Source of the DNA: Betaproteobacteria bacterium
GTDB lineage: Bacteria; Pseudomonadota; Gammaproteobacteria; Burkholderiales; SG8-39
DNA length: 64,000 nt
Direction: 5' to 3'
NCBI GenBank assembly: GCA_016195915.1
Contig: JACPYS010000044.1
Location: 96,562 to 160,561, forward strand
Part shown: positions 42,965-51,961 of the stretch, one piece after another
Position numbering within the stretch: the first letter of the stretch is position 1
How the letters are laid out: each line of letters starts with the position of its first letter
Position numbers and translations under genes: made by a program
Notes under the pieces: model-generated
Told to the model about the DNA's origin: nothing
The model's input: the letters and a program-made list of their open reading frames with translations, nothing else
The model's database searches: none

Positions 42965-43219
42965 ATGATCGAACTGAAGATCACGCTTCCGGAGCGTCTC
43001 GCAAGCGACGCGCGTGAAGCGGGCTTGCTTACCTCACGGGCGATCCAGTCGCTGCTGCGCAACGCAATGCGCCGGCGCGCTGCTACGCGCACCTTTCTTG
43101 CCAATGCCGAGCGCGTTGCCGCTGCGGGTGTGCGCCCACTGAGCGAGGCTGAGATTCAGGCCGAGATCGTCGCCGCCAGGAAGGCGCGCCGCCGCAATCG
43201 TGCTGCGCCTCGTCGCTGA
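42965..43219 (+). CDS. Antitoxin component of PIN-family toxin-antitoxin pair
   Basis: Protein of 84 residues: MIELKITLPERLASDAREAG, then LRNAMRRRAATRTFL. It fits the small antitoxins that precede PIN toxins of the next gene's type. The basic C-terminus (RKARRRNRAAPRR) overlaps the toxin start by 20 bases. Confidence 0.75.
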   Translation: MIELKITLPERLASDAREAGLLTSRAIQSLLRNAMRRRAATRTFLANAERVAAAGVRPLSEAEIQAEIVAARKARRRNRAAPRR

Positions 43220-43631
43220 CACCAACACCGTCATCTCGGCTCTGCTCTGGCGCGGTGCACCCCACCGGCTCGTCGCCGCAAACGAAGCTGCCCAGGTTTC
43301 TTTCTATACCAGCCGCACGCTCATCGACGAGCTCGCCGATGTCATCAAACGCCCGAAGCTCGCACGCGCCGTACGTGCGACGGGCAAGGACGTCGAGCAG
43401 CTGCAGGCTGAGTACGAGGAAATCGCCACAATTGTCACGCCGCGCCGACTGCCAGCACCCGTAAGCTGCGATTCCGACGACGACGCCGTCCTCGCGTGCG
43501 CTCTTGGTGCTCGCGCGGATCTCATTGTCTCCGGCGACAAGGACCTGCGCATACTCGGCGGCTACCGTGGAATTCTCATCCTCACTGCCGCCGAAACTCT
43601 CGCGAGAATTCGCACGCAGCGAACAACGTGA
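43200..43631 (+). CDS. PIN-family toxin
   Basis: Toxin of 143 residues of the 'putative toxin component, PIN family' group. Active-site acids: RLVADTNTVISALLW, TLIDELADVIKRPKL, SDDDAVLACALGARA and IVSGDKDLRIL. The start is GTG inside the antitoxin gene. It is followed by a region of broken toxin-antitoxin genes. Confidence 0.87.
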   Translation: MLRLVADTNTVISALLWRGAPHRLVAANEAAQVSFYTSRTLIDELADVIKRPKLARAVRATGKDVEQLQAEYEEIATIVTPRRLPAPVSCDSDDDAVLACALGARADLIVSGDKDLRILGGYRGILILTAAETLARIRTQRTT

Positions 43632-43832
43632 AGGAGCGCGCCTTGTATTATTCGGTAGTAACAACCCCCAAAGTAATTGTCTGGCCGAAACTCTTCACCA
43701 GACCACATGACCCGGCAGCTGGACGAGTCGGCAGCGCTATTCGCTGATCGAGGGATCTTCGAGAAACCCGGGCGCCGCGCACGCAGATAGTAGTAACGCC
43801 GCCAGTCGTCGTCGAACCTTGCCGCACCATCG

Positions 43833-43964
43833 GCCAGTCTTCACGCCCGCAATGCGCTTGCCGATGCGCTTGAACTGGGCGGCATCGGCCGGGATGATGT
43901 CCCCGGATTTCGCCTGCAGCTCACGCTCGAGGAAGCGCAGGAAACCCAGCACGACCGGATCTTC
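43833..43964 (-). pseudogene. PrlF/SohA-type antitoxin fragment
   Basis: The frame EDPVVLGFLRFLERELQAK, then IIPADAAQFKRI, resembles the C-terminal half of PrlF-family antitoxins (DPVxxAFLxFLERD). The N-terminal AbrB-like domain is missing and the downstream end runs out of frame. No YhaV toxin is present. The match is judged by eye and is moderate. Confidence 0.45.
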
Positions 43965-44013
43965 GCATGCCCGAGCCGGGCAGCGATCGGGATGAAGGCG
44001 CGCAGCGACGCGG

Positions 44014-44220
44014 GATTTTGTCTACCTACGCGGCTGCCCGGGATTGACGGCGTGCAAGCACGATCATATCGTCGGCAATATGAAGCGCTTGCAGGCCGCG
44101 CTTGATACCAACATGCTGGTGACTTTCGACGGTGCGGATTCTGAACCGGCATGCGCAAATCTCGGTGTGGAGCTGCTTTCGCCATCGCAGTTTTTGGAAC
44201 GATTGAGGAAAAGACGATGA
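44014..44220 (+). pseudogene. Toxin remnant (PIN-like C-terminal end)
   Basis: An open frame without a start ends LVTFDGADSEPACANLGVEL then LSPSQFLERLRKRR and a stop that overlaps the next antitoxin ATG (ATGA). The end resembles the GVxVLSPxEFL tail of PIN toxins that precede HicB-like antitoxins. The first part (DFVYLRGCPGL) may derive from a different toxin, so this looks like a deletion fusion. Confidence 0.45.
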
Positions 44221-44534
44221 GCAACTTTGCGTTGCGAATTCCGGACTCGCTGTTCGATTTTGCGATGAAGTGTGCGAGACAGGACAATGTTTCCCTGAAC
44301 CAATTTATCGTGCTGGCGCTCGCGGAGAAAGTTTCGGCGTTGAAGAGCGCCGAATTCTTTGCAGAACGCATCACGCGAGCGCAACCCGCGCGCCTGGAAC
44401 AGCTTCTTGCGAAGGCGGCGGACCATCCGCCAATGCCAGGCGACGAATTACCGGCGGGTTGGCGCAGGGCGCGAAGAAATCGCAAGCCAGCGAGCCGATT
44501 CGCCGCGGCAAAGCGGGCAATCGACTCGCGCTGA
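44217..44534 (+). CDS. HicB-family-like antitoxin, 3' end altered
   Basis: Protein of 105 residues: MSNFALRIPDSLFDFAMKCA, then DNVSLNQFIVLALAEKVSAL, a ribbon-helix-helix-like antitoxin fold. Relatives end soon after PMPGDELP; here the frame continues for 26 basic residues into sequence that on the other strand encodes part of a binding protein. The natural stop was probably lost in a rearrangement. The start overlaps the toxin remnant by four bases. Confidence 0.62.
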   Translation: MSNFALRIPDSLFDFAMKCARQDNVSLNQFIVLALAEKVSALKSAEFFAERITRAQPARLEQLLAKAADHPPMPGDELPAGWRRARRNRKPASRFAAAKRAIDSR

Positions 44535-44590
44535 TCGAAAGTGATGGCGTCAACGGCGACGATCAGTGCTTGCGCGCGGACAGGCTTCGT
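44477..44590 (-). pseudogene. Fragment of an ABC substrate-binding protein gene
   Basis: On the minus strand the frame reads ALIVAVDAITFDQRESIARF and AAANRLAGL. It resembles the segment VIVMPDPFLYQQRRQVIELA with AAKHRLPSI in the complete binding protein 500 bases downstream. Only about 40 codons are left. Confidence 0.4.
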
Positions 44591-44655
44591 CAGGAGCGCT
44601 TGAAGTTCATTCATGCCGTGCGAGTGTTCGTGTAGCACGCGTTTCCGCAGAAGAA

Positions 44656-44910
44656 ATGCTGATCAAGGCGCAGCTTGTTAACAAGATCAGTGAGATCATC
44701 TCCGGCAAGGGCCTGACGCAGGTGCTGGCAGCCAGGATTCTCGGCGTCATCCAACCAAAGCTGTCTGGCCTCCTTCGCGGGCAGTTCGGGGAAATCTCCG
44801 AACGGAGACTACTCGATTGCTTGACCAGCCTCAGGCGAGACGTGCAGATTGTGGTGAAGGACGCCCCTCGGCGCCGCTCTACGGGCAAGCTGACAGTAGT
44901 ATTCGCCTGA
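44656..44910 (+). CDS. XRE-family helix-turn-helix protein, 5' truncated (HigA-like)
   Basis: Frame of 84 codons from the first internal ATG: MLIKAQLVNKISEIISGKGL, LTQVLAARILGVIQPKLSGL and RRLLDCLTSLRRDVQIVVK. Relatives are about 100 residues and carry a conserved N-terminal part (GSGNVFADLGL) that is missing here, so the gene is cut at its 5' end; translation from the internal ATG would still give the helix-turn-helix. No HigB toxin is adjacent. Confidence 0.6.
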   Translation: MLIKAQLVNKISEIISGKGLTQVLAARILGVIQPKLSGLLRGQFGEISERRLLDCLTSLRRDVQIVVKDAPRRRSTGKLTVVFA

Positions 44911-45049
44911 GTTCGAGCCCCTTGTGGCTCTATGATCAGAGCAAAATTCAGCGCCTCTGTCTGCTAAAGGTGGCACTCGACTGTTCGTGCAGATAAGCCG
45001 CGCACCGTCGCAAGCGCAATGAGCACGAATAAGAACTCGCGCCGAACCG

Positions 45050-46036
45050 TCATTCGATTAACTCATCCGCGCGCAGCAGCAGTTCCCGCGGAATGGCAAG
45101 CCCAAGCGTCTTCGCGGTCTTGCGGTTGATGACGAATTCGAACTTCGTGGGCTGCTCTACGGGCAAGTCGCCTGGCTTCGCGCCCTTGAGAATTTTGTCC
45201 ACATAGGCGGCCGCGCGCCGGTACATATCGGCGAAGTTCGACCCGTAACTCATCAGGCCGCCGGCCTCTACGTACTCCCGCACCCAGGCGATGGATGGCA
45301 GTCGATGTTTCGCCGCAAGTTCAATGACCTGACGTCGTTGCTGGTAAAGAAACGGATCGGGCATCACGATGACTGCTCCGACATTTTCCCGGGCCATTTT
45401 GGAAAATGCCTTCTCGATCTCCTGCGGAGTCCGCGCTTCCGCAGGCAGCATCTTTACGCTGCGCTTCTGTGCCGCTGCCTGGACACTCCTTGATACAACG
45501 GCTTGAGACGAATTGTCGGGATTTAGCAGAACGGCCACTCGGGAGAGCTTGGGCGCGATGCTGAGCAGCATCTCCAGTTGCTTCGGGCTGAGGTCTTCAA
45601 CAATATTCGTGAGCCCGGTGATATTGCCCCCGGGCCGCGCCAGGCTGTTGACAAAACCGCTGCCGACCGGATCACCTCCGGTGCCCATGACGATGGGAAT
45701 CGTGCTGGTCGCCTTTTGCGCCGCGCTCGTGGTGGGTGTGGATGACGTAACGATGACGTCCACCTTCAGCCGTACCAATTCCGCAGCCAGGTCTGGAAGG
45801 CGCTCTACAGTGCCGTCGGCTGAACGCCATTCGATCACCAGGTTCTTGCCCTCGACATAGCCAAGTTCGCGCATTCCCTGCGGAAACGCATTCAGAAAAT
45901 CGTGGGCGAGAGGGCCCGGGCGACGACGTGCACCCAGAAAACCGATGCGCCAGACTCTGCTTTGCTGTTGGGCAATGACGGCAAGCGGCGTGGCCCCGAG
46001 CGCAAGCAACGCAACTACCGTGTCACGCTTGTTCAT
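45050..46036 (-). CDS. ABC transporter substrate-binding protein (TrpX/PF04392-like)
   Basis: Exported protein of 328 residues. Signal peptide to about AVIAQQ, then VWRIGFLGARRRPGPLA and FPQGMRELGYVEGKNLVIEW. Later come PIVMGTGGDPVGSGFV, SLARPGGNITGL and AGGLMSYGSNFADMYRRAA, all characteristic. No permease or ATPase gene is next to it. Confidence 0.87.
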   Translation of the reverse strand: MNKRDTVVALLALGATPLAVIAQQQSRVWRIGFLGARRRPGPLAHDFLNAFPQGMRELGYVEGKNLVIEWRSADGTVERLPDLAAELVRLKVDVIVTSSTPTTSAAQKATSTIPIVMGTGGDPVGSGFVNSLARPGGNITGLTNIVEDLSPKQLEMLLSIAPKLSRVAVLLNPDNSSQAVVSRSVQAAAQKRSVKMLPAEARTPQEIEKAFSKMARENVGAVIVMPDPFLYQQRRQVIELAAKHRLPSIAWVREYVEAGGLMSYGSNFADMYRRAAAYVDKILKGAKPGDLPVEQPTKFEFVINRKTAKTLGLAIPRELLLRADELIE

Positions 46037-46053
46037 GGATCCCCCTCCTCAGC

Positions 46054-46386
46054 CTACCTGCATCTCAGGTTCGCCGACGAATTCTCGATCGGTTTCGTGC
46101 AATCGACTTCGCTGATCGCGCGGCCCTCGAGCATTTCGGGCACCACGCGCCGGTACGGAGCATCGCGCCATGCCCCCATCATCGCCGCGAGCGCTCCCGT
46201 GGTGACCACCACGGCCGCCGCCGAGCCGCCTTGAATGTTGACTCCCGCAAATCCGCCGGTCGCGCCCGTGCCGGCCTGAGGCGCGCCAATCGAGCTGAAG
46301 TTTCCGCCTCGCGCAGAAACGTTCGCCGTCGAGCAGCCCGTCAGGGCGCATACGAGAGCGACAGACAGGACGACCGAACGCACCAT
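46054..46386 (-). CDS. Small lipoprotein
   Basis: Protein of 110 residues with a lipoprotein signal (LVCALTGCSTA, Cys17 or so as the lipidated residue), a glycine-rich segment and a conserved-looking end (YRRVVPEMLEGRAISEVDC). Function unknown. It sits between the binding protein and sua5 on the same strand. Confidence 0.72.
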   Translation of the reverse strand: MVRSVVLSVALVCALTGCSTANVSARGGNFSSIGAPQAGTGATGGFAGVNIQGGSAAAVVVTTGALAAMMGAWRDAPYRRVVPEMLEGRAISEVDCTKPIENSSANLRCR

Positions 46387-46409
46387 CCGACAATCTTACG
46401 CTGCGCAAG

Positions 46410-47369
46410 TCACGACCGGGCCGCGCGCTGCAATCGATCGAGCACCGCGCCCCACTCGGGCGCATTCGGCGGCGCTTCGATCAGAATCACCTGACACCCC
46501 GACTGATCCAATTCGCGCAGCGCTGCGTAAAGCCGGCGCGCATACGCTTCGGGCGCGCCGGGCATGCGCAACCAGTTATCGACACGTGGGTCCGGAGCTG
46601 CGAACGCAAGCACCGCGGCACGACTGCCGTACCTCGTGATCTCCTCATCAAGCGCGGCGGATCGCACCAACCGGGCCGGCGTGTTCGGCGCGTAGTGCGT
46701 TTCGAGCGAACCGGACACGCGTGGTGCGCCCGCATCCGGCACGGACAGCTTCATGCCAAGAGCTGATTCCAGATCCGCAACCGAAATCCCGCCAGGCCGC
46801 AACACCGCCGGCGCGCCTCGCGAAACATCGACGATAGTGGATTCGATTCCGACCCCGCAGGGCCCACCATCGAGCACGAAGTCCACATCCTCCCCAAGAT
46901 CATCACGCACATGCTGTGCGGTGGTGGGCGAGACGCGGCCGAAGCGGTTGGCCGAAGGCGCCGCCACGCCGCTGAACCGGCGTACACCTTCCTCTCCGGC
47001 AAACTCCACCAGCAGCTCATGCGCGAGCGAATGCGCGGGCACGCGCACGCCGACAGTATCCTGCCCCCCCGTGACGAAATCGCCCACGTGATCTGCGCGT
47101 TTCAATATCAGCGTGAGCGGTCCGGGCCAGAATCTTTCCGCCAGCGTGCGCGCAGATTCCGGAACCTCTCTTGCCCAAGCGAAGGCGTGCTCCGAATCCG
47201 CGAAATGCACGATCACCGGATGATCCGCCGGCCGCCTCTTCACGCGGTACAGGCACGCCATCGCCTCGCGGCTCGACGCGTCCGCACCCAGTCCATACAC
47301 CGTCTCCGTGGGAAACGCGACCAGCCCGCCGCGCCTGAGAATCTCCGCGGCGCGCCGGATGTCGTTCAA
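46410..47369 (-). CDS. tsaC: Threonylcarbamoyl-AMP synthase (Sua5/YrdC)
   Basis: Protein of 319 residues that makes threonylcarbamoyl-adenylate for the t6A37 modification of tRNAs. YrdC core: [41 protein letters not shown] and [19 protein letters not shown], then SSTIVDVS-type [13 protein letters not shown]-terminal Sua5 domain ([16 protein letters not shown]) is present. The only suitable start is TTG overlapping the purE stop (TTGA), so it is translationally coupled to purE. Confidence 0.9.
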   Translation of the reverse strand: MNDIRRAAEILRRGGLVAFPTETVYGLGADASSREAMACLYRVKRRPADHPVIVHFADSEHAFAWAREVPESARTLAERFWPGPLTLILKRADHVGDFVTGGQDTVGVRVPAHSLAHELLVEFAGEEGVRRFSGVAAPSANRFGRVSPTTAQHVRDDLGEDVDFVLDGGPCGVGIESTIVDVSRGAPAVLRPGGISVADLESALGMKLSVPDAGAPRVSGSLETHYAPNTPARLVRSAALDEEITRYGSRAAVLAFAAPDPRVDNWLRMPGAPEAYARRLYAALRELDQSGCQVILIEAPPNAPEWGAVLDRLQRAARS

Positions 47370-47851
47370 AGCTTCGGCAGCACGGCCCTGGCGACCGCCT
47401 CGGCCTGCTTCCTGCGAAAAGCGGCGAGCTTTTTCGCGAGCGCCTTGTTCTCGAGCGCGAGCATCGCGATGGCGAAAAGAGCGGCGTTCGCCGCACCGGC
47501 CTCGCCGATGGCGAACGTCGCCACCGGAATTCCCTTGGGCATCTGCACGGTGGAGAGCAGTGAATCGAGGCCGTCGAGTTTGGACCACATCGGCACGCCG
47601 AGCACGGGCAGCGTCGTGAATGACGCGCACACCCCGGCAAGATGCGCCGCCCCGCCCGCGCCTGCGATGATGCATTTCATCCCGCGTCCCGCGGCGCCGC
47701 TCACGTATTTTTCGACCAGCGCCGGCGTGCGGTGCGCGGACATGACCTTCGCTTCGTAGGTCACGCCGAAATCCTCGAACTGGCGGGCGGCCTGTTTCAT
47801 CGCCTCCCAATCGCTCGCAGAGCCCATGACAATGCCCACCAGCGGCTTCAT
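47366..47851 (-). CDS. purE: N5-carboxyaminoimidazole ribonucleotide mutase
   Basis: Protein of 161 residues of purine biosynthesis. Signatures: [42 protein letters not shown] and [19 protein letters not shown]. The ATG overlaps the purC stop (ATGA). In related gene orders purK follows purE; here sua5 follows directly with a one-base-shifted overlap. Confidence 0.93.
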   Translation of the reverse strand: MKPLVGIVMGSASDWEAMKQAARQFEDFGVTYEAKVMSAHRTPALVEKYVSGAAGRGMKCIIAGAGGAAHLAGVCASFTTLPVLGVPMWSKLDGLDSLLSTVQMPKGIPVATFAIGEAGAANAALFAIAMLALENKALAKKLAAFRRKQAEAVARAVLPKL

Positions 47852-48741
47852 GCGATTTCGCGCCCGGTCAGCCGCTGCATCGCCTCGCGATACTTCGCGC
47901 TCGTCTTCGCGATCACGTCCGCATGCAGCTTCGGCGCGGGTGCCTTCTTGTCCCAGGTCAGCGTCTCGAGGTAATCGCGCACGAACTGCTTGTCGAACGA
48001 AGGCGGGCTGATGCCCACGCGATACTCGGCCGCTGGCCAGAAGCGCGACGAATCGGCGGTGAGCACTTCGTCGATCAGCGTCAATCCTCCTTGGGCATCG
48101 GTACCGAACTCGAACTTGGTGTCCGCGATGATGATGCCCCGCGCGGCGGCGAACCCGGCGGCTTCCTTGTACAGGCGCAGGCTCAGCTCGCGCACCCTGC
48201 TCGCGAGTTCCGCCCCGATCATCTTCGCCATCTGCTCGAAAGAGATATTCTCGTCGTGCCCCTCGACCGCCTTGGTGGCGGGGGTAAAGATCGGCTCCGG
48301 GAGCTTCTGCGCCTGCTGCAAGCCCTTTGGCAGCTGGATGCCGCAGATGGCCCCGGTCTTCTGGTAGTCCTTCCATCCCGAGCCGATGATGTAGCCGCGC
48401 ACCACGGCCTCGATCGGAAGGGGATTCAGCTTCTTCACCACGATCGACCGGCCGCGCACCTGCGCCCTTTCATCCTCGCCTTTCACCACCGACTCCGGAT
48501 CCACGCCGGTGAGATGGTTGGATACGATGTGCGCGAGGCGGGCGAACCAGAAGTTCGCCATCTCAGTAAGCACCTGCCCCTTGTCGGGGATCGGCTCGGA
48601 CATCACGACGTCGAAGGCCGAAAGACGGTCGGTGGTCACGATCAGCATGCGATCGTTGCCGAGCGCGTAGATATCGCGCACCTTGCCGCGGCCGATGCGC
48701 GGCAAACTCCTCAGATTTGATTCAAGCAGGGGAACGCTCAT
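47848..48741 (-). CDS. purC: Phosphoribosylaminoimidazole-succinocarboxamide synthase
   Basis: SAICAR synthase of 297 residues. Signatures: [66 protein letters not shown] and [15 protein letters not shown]. The start ATG overlaps the stop of the aldolase gene (ATGA). Second gene of fba-purC-purE-sua5. Confidence 0.95.
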   Translation of the reverse strand: MSVPLLESNLRSLPRIGRGKVRDIYALGNDRMLIVTTDRLSAFDVVMSEPIPDKGQVLTEMANFWFARLAHIVSNHLTGVDPESVVKGEDERAQVRGRSIVVKKLNPLPIEAVVRGYIIGSGWKDYQKTGAICGIQLPKGLQQAQKLPEPIFTPATKAVEGHDENISFEQMAKMIGAELASRVRELSLRLYKEAAGFAAARGIIIADTKFEFGTDAQGGLTLIDEVLTADSSRFWPAAEYRVGISPPSFDKQFVRDYLETLTWDKKAPAPKLHADVIAKTSAKYREAMQRLTGREIA

Positions 48742-49760
48742 GCCGCCTGTTTCTCCAGGGCGTCCTTCCATTTGCCCTGCGAAGCCAGGCCGTTCATGCG
48801 CGCGCGATGATGAAATGCCGCTTGCGCCGCGCCGACGTTCGCCGCTTGTCCGCGCCAGGCGGCGAGCGCGGGATTCTGCAACGCGCGCGAATACGAGAAC
48901 GTGAGCGGCCACGGCAGGTTCTTCATCGCGGCCATGGCGTTCAAATGGGCGGTGGCGGCCACATCGGACTGCCCACCCGAAAGAAACACCACCCCGGGCA
49001 GCGCCGCCGGCACGGTGCGCTTGAGCACGCGCATCGTGCGCTCGGCCACCTCGTCCACCCCGGCCTGGCGCGGGCAATCCTTGCCCGAGACCACCATGCT
49101 GGTCTTGAGAATCACATGCTCGAGCGACACGTTGTGCGCAGCCATCGCGGCGTAGGTCGCGCGCAGTCCGGCTTCGGTCACCTCTTCGCAACGCTCCACG
49201 GTATGGTTGCCCGTGAGCAGCACTTCGGGCTCGATCATCGGCACGATCGAGGCGACCTGGCAGGCAGCGGCATAGCGCGCGAGCGCGTGCGCGTTGGCAT
49301 ACAGGCAGGTGTGGCTGGGAATCGCCTCGCCGATGGTGAGCACCGCGCGCCACTTCGCGAAGCGCGCGCCCAGTTGAAAATATTCCGCGAGGCGCTTCGA
49401 TAGCCCATCGAGCCCTTCGGTGACCTTTTCGCCCTGAGAGAACGGAATGTCCACCAGGCCCTTGTCCACCTTGATGCCGGGAATGATGCCTTTCTTCGCC
49501 AGGTACTGCGGGAACGGCGTGCCGTCATCGGCCTTCTGGCGCAGCGTCTCGTCGAACAGGATCACGCCGGAAACGAACTGCTCGACCCCCGGCGTACCGA
49601 ACAGCAGGCCGCGGTAGGTGCGGCGGTTCTCTTCGGTGCACTCGACGTTGACGGTCTTGAAGCGCGTCTCGCAGGTGCCGCTCGATTCGTCGGCGGCGAG
49701 TATGCCTTTGCCGTGCGCGACCATTGCCGCGGCGGTCTTGGATAGAAGTGCCTTGTCCAT
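48738..49760 (-). CDS. Fructose-bisphosphate aldolase, class I
   Basis: Schiff-base aldolase of 340 residues for glycolysis and gluconeogenesis. The expected active-site residues are Asp23 ([10 protein letters not shown]), Lys136 ([10 protein letters not shown]), Glu178 (MIEPEVLL) and the Schiff-base Lys219 ([15 protein letters not shown]). First gene of the purC-purE-sua5 operon, whose promoter should lie in the 96 bases to the Bug gene. Confidence 0.95.
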   Translation of the reverse strand: MDKALLSKTAAAMVAHGKGILAADESSGTCETRFKTVNVECTEENRRTYRGLLFGTPGVEQFVSGVILFDETLRQKADDGTPFPQYLAKKGIIPGIKVDKGLVDIPFSQGEKVTEGLDGLSKRLAEYFQLGARFAKWRAVLTIGEAIPSHTCLYANAHALARYAAACQVASIVPMIEPEVLLTGNHTVERCEEVTEAGLRATYAAMAAHNVSLEHVILKTSMVVSGKDCPRQAGVDEVAERTMRVLKRTVPAALPGVVFLSGGQSDVAATAHLNAMAAMKNLPWPLTFSYSRALQNPALAAWRGQAANVGAAQAAFHHRARMNGLASQGKWKDALEKQAA

Positions 49761-49856
49761 CGGGTCCCCTGGGGTGTATGGAAAGCGGAAAATCGAATTC
49801 GCGAAAAGGAGGATTCTAGCGCCGTTCGCCGCAATCCGGTCCGTGCCGGCGATTCA

Positions 49857-50834
49857 CTATTCCGCCTTGACACCGGCGTCGGCGGCGACCTTGCGCCAGC
49901 TCGCGATCTCCTTCCTTATCTGGGCCGCGAACTGCTCGGGCGTTCCACCCGCGGGCGCCACGCCGTCGTTTTGCAACTGCTCCGCGGTCTCCTTCAGCGT
50001 GAGCGCCTTGGTCACCTCGCCGTTGATGCGATCCGTAATCGCGCGCGGCAATCCCTTCGGACCGATCAAGCCATGCCACAGCGTGACATCGTAGCCGGGC
50101 ACGCCCGACTCGGCGATGCTCGGAACCTCCGGCAGCGCCGGAATGCGTTTCGCGGTCGTCACTGCGACGGCCCGCAGGCGCCCCGACTTCACGTGCGGCA
50201 TGGCGTTGGCCGTGCTGCTGAAGAACACGTTGGTCTGGCCCGCGATCGTATCGGTGAGCGCAGGACCGGTCCCCTTGTAGGGAATGTGGTTCATCTTGAC
50301 TCCGGCCATGTTCGCAAACATCTCGGTGGCGAGGTGGATGACGCTCCCCTGCCCGGATGAAGCGAAGTTGACCTCCCCCGGTTTCGATTTGGCGAGCGCG
50401 ATCAGGTCCCTGGTGGTTTTCACCGGCAGCGCCGGGTTGACGACCACCAGCAGCGGCCCCTGCGACATCTGGATGATCGGCGTGATATCGCTGTTGGGAT
50501 CGAAACCGAGTTTGTAAATGCTTGGATTCACCGTGTAGCTGGAAGCGATCAGGGTGAGCGTATAGCCGTCGGGCGGCGACTTGATGCCGGTCTCGATGCC
50601 GAGTACGCCGCCCGCACCTGGCTTGTTTTCGACGATCACCTGATGCCCGAGCGCCCCGGTGAGCCGCTGCGCCATGAAGCGGGCGATGAAATCCGATCCG
50701 CCGCCCGGAGCAAAAGGCACGACAATTCGCACCGGCTTGGTCGGGTACTGCTGCGCCAGCACCAGCGGCGGAGCCGCCAGCATCGCCGCGACGGCAAGCG
50801 ATGCACGCAGGAGAGTTGCGCTCAGGTCGATCAT
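49857..50834 (-). CDS. Bug-family periplasmic solute-binding protein
   Basis: Protein of 325 residues from MIDLSATLL, with a signal peptide ending near LVLAQQ, then YPTKPVRIVVPFAPGGGSD and VIVENKPGAGGVLG. An in-frame ATG six codons upstream is possible. Divergent from the ABC exporter operon; the 167-base gap must hold both promoters. Confidence 0.88.
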   Translation of the reverse strand: MIDLSATLLRASLAVAAMLAAPPLVLAQQYPTKPVRIVVPFAPGGGSDFIARFMAQRLTGALGHQVIVENKPGAGGVLGIETGIKSPPDGYTLTLIASSYTVNPSIYKLGFDPNSDITPIIQMSQGPLLVVVNPALPVKTTRDLIALAKSKPGEVNFASSGQGSVIHLATEMFANMAGVKMNHIPYKGTGPALTDTIAGQTNVFFSSTANAMPHVKSGRLRAVAVTTAKRIPALPEVPSIAESGVPGYDVTLWHGLIGPKGLPRAITDRINGEVTKALTLKETAEQLQNDGVAPAGGTPEQFAAQIRKEIASWRKVAADAGVKAE

Positions 50835-51001
50835 GTTTCGCCTCTTTCGCATCTGGCCGGACGAGTGGTCTGCAGCGTTTTGGTTGTTCACCCGCCCGGC
50901 GCGGGAACGCAATTCTAGTCCCGATGTCCAAATCGGCGATAATGCGCACCCTTGAGATCGGGAGCGTCCGGCAACAAATGGCGGACGGCCCGCAAAATCC
51001 A

Positions 51002-51961
51002 ATGATCCGAATCGAAAATCTCGTCAAAGCCTTCGGCGCCAAGCGCGCCGTGGACGGCGTCTCGTTCAGCGTAGAGCGCGGCGAAGTCCTCGGCTTCCTC
51101 GGCCCGAACGGCGCGGGCAAGTCCACCACCATGCGCATGATCACGGGCTTCCTGCCTGCCACGGACGGCAGGGTCTCGGTGGGCGGCTTCGACGTGGCCG
51201 AATCGCCGCTGGAAGCCAAGCGCCTGATCGGCTACCTGCCCGAGAACGCACCTTCCTATCCGGACATGTCGGTGCGGGGTTTTCTTTCCTTCGCCGCCGA
51301 AATGCGCGGGCTGGACGGCGGCGCGAGGAAGAAGGCGGTTGGGCGAGTGGCCGAGTTGTGCTTCCTCGCTTCCGTGCTTCACCAGTCGATCGACACCCTG
51401 TCCAAGGGTTACCGGCACCGCACCTGCCTCGCGCAGGCGCTGATCCACGATCCCGAGGTGCTGATCCTCGATGAGCCGACCGACGGCCTCGACCCCAACC
51501 AGAAGCACGAGGTGAGGAACCTGATCCGCGACATGGGCAAGAACAAGGTGGTGGTGTTCTCGACCCACATCCTCGAGGAAGTCGATGCCGCCTGCACGCG
51601 CGCCATCATCATCGACCGCGGCCGCATCGTCGCGAACGGCACGCCGGCTGAGCTGCGCGCGAAATCGGAAATCGCCGGCGCAATGACGCTGCAGATCGCA
51701 GGCGTCCCGGATGCGGCGGCAAGACTCGCCGCGCTTCCTGCGGCGCGCAAGGTGGAGCCGCTCGGTGCACTGCTGCGCGTGTACCCGAAAGACGCGCTCG
51801 CTGCGGCGGAGCTCGCGCGCAGCGTGATCGAGCTGGTCAACCGCGAAGGCTGGAAGCTCGAATCGATGCGCACCGAGGAAGGACACCTCGACGAAGTCTT
51901 CCGCCGCATCACGCTGCCCGACACCGCGCCGGCGCCGTCAACGTCAGCGGTGAAGCGATGA
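51002..51961 (+). CDS. ABC-2 type exporter ATP-binding protein (GldA-like)
   Basis: ATPase of 319 residues. Walker A GPNGAGKST is at residues 34-42, the C-loop reads LSKGYRHR (a variant of LSGGQ typical of this group), and Walker B is VLILDEPTDGLDPNQ, with STHILEEVDAAC after it. A start at 50978 is also possible. First of four coupled genes (ATPase, permease, GldG-like, DUF4340). In Bacteroidetes this set supports gliding; in proteobacteria its cargo is unknown. Confidence 0.9.
   Translation: MIRIENLVKAFGAKRAVDGVSFSVERGEVLGFLGPNGAGKSTTMRMITGFLPATDGRVSVGGFDVAESPLEAKRLIGYLPENAPSYPDMSVRGFLSFAAEMRGLDGGARKKAVGRVAELCFLASVLHQSIDTLSKGYRHRTCLAQALIHDPEVLILDEPTDGLDPNQKHEVRNLIRDMGKNKVVVFSTHILEEVDAACTRAIIIDRGRIVANGTPAELRAKSEIAGAMTLQIAGVPDAAARLAALPAARKVEPLGALLRVYPKDALAAAELARSVIELVNREGWKLESMRTEEGHLDEVFRRITLPDTAPAPSTSAVKR

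Noticed and set aside
44905..44935. tRNA-like T-loop sequence (gttcgagccc)
   Set aside because: No matching T-stem, acceptor stem or anticodon arm can be built around it.
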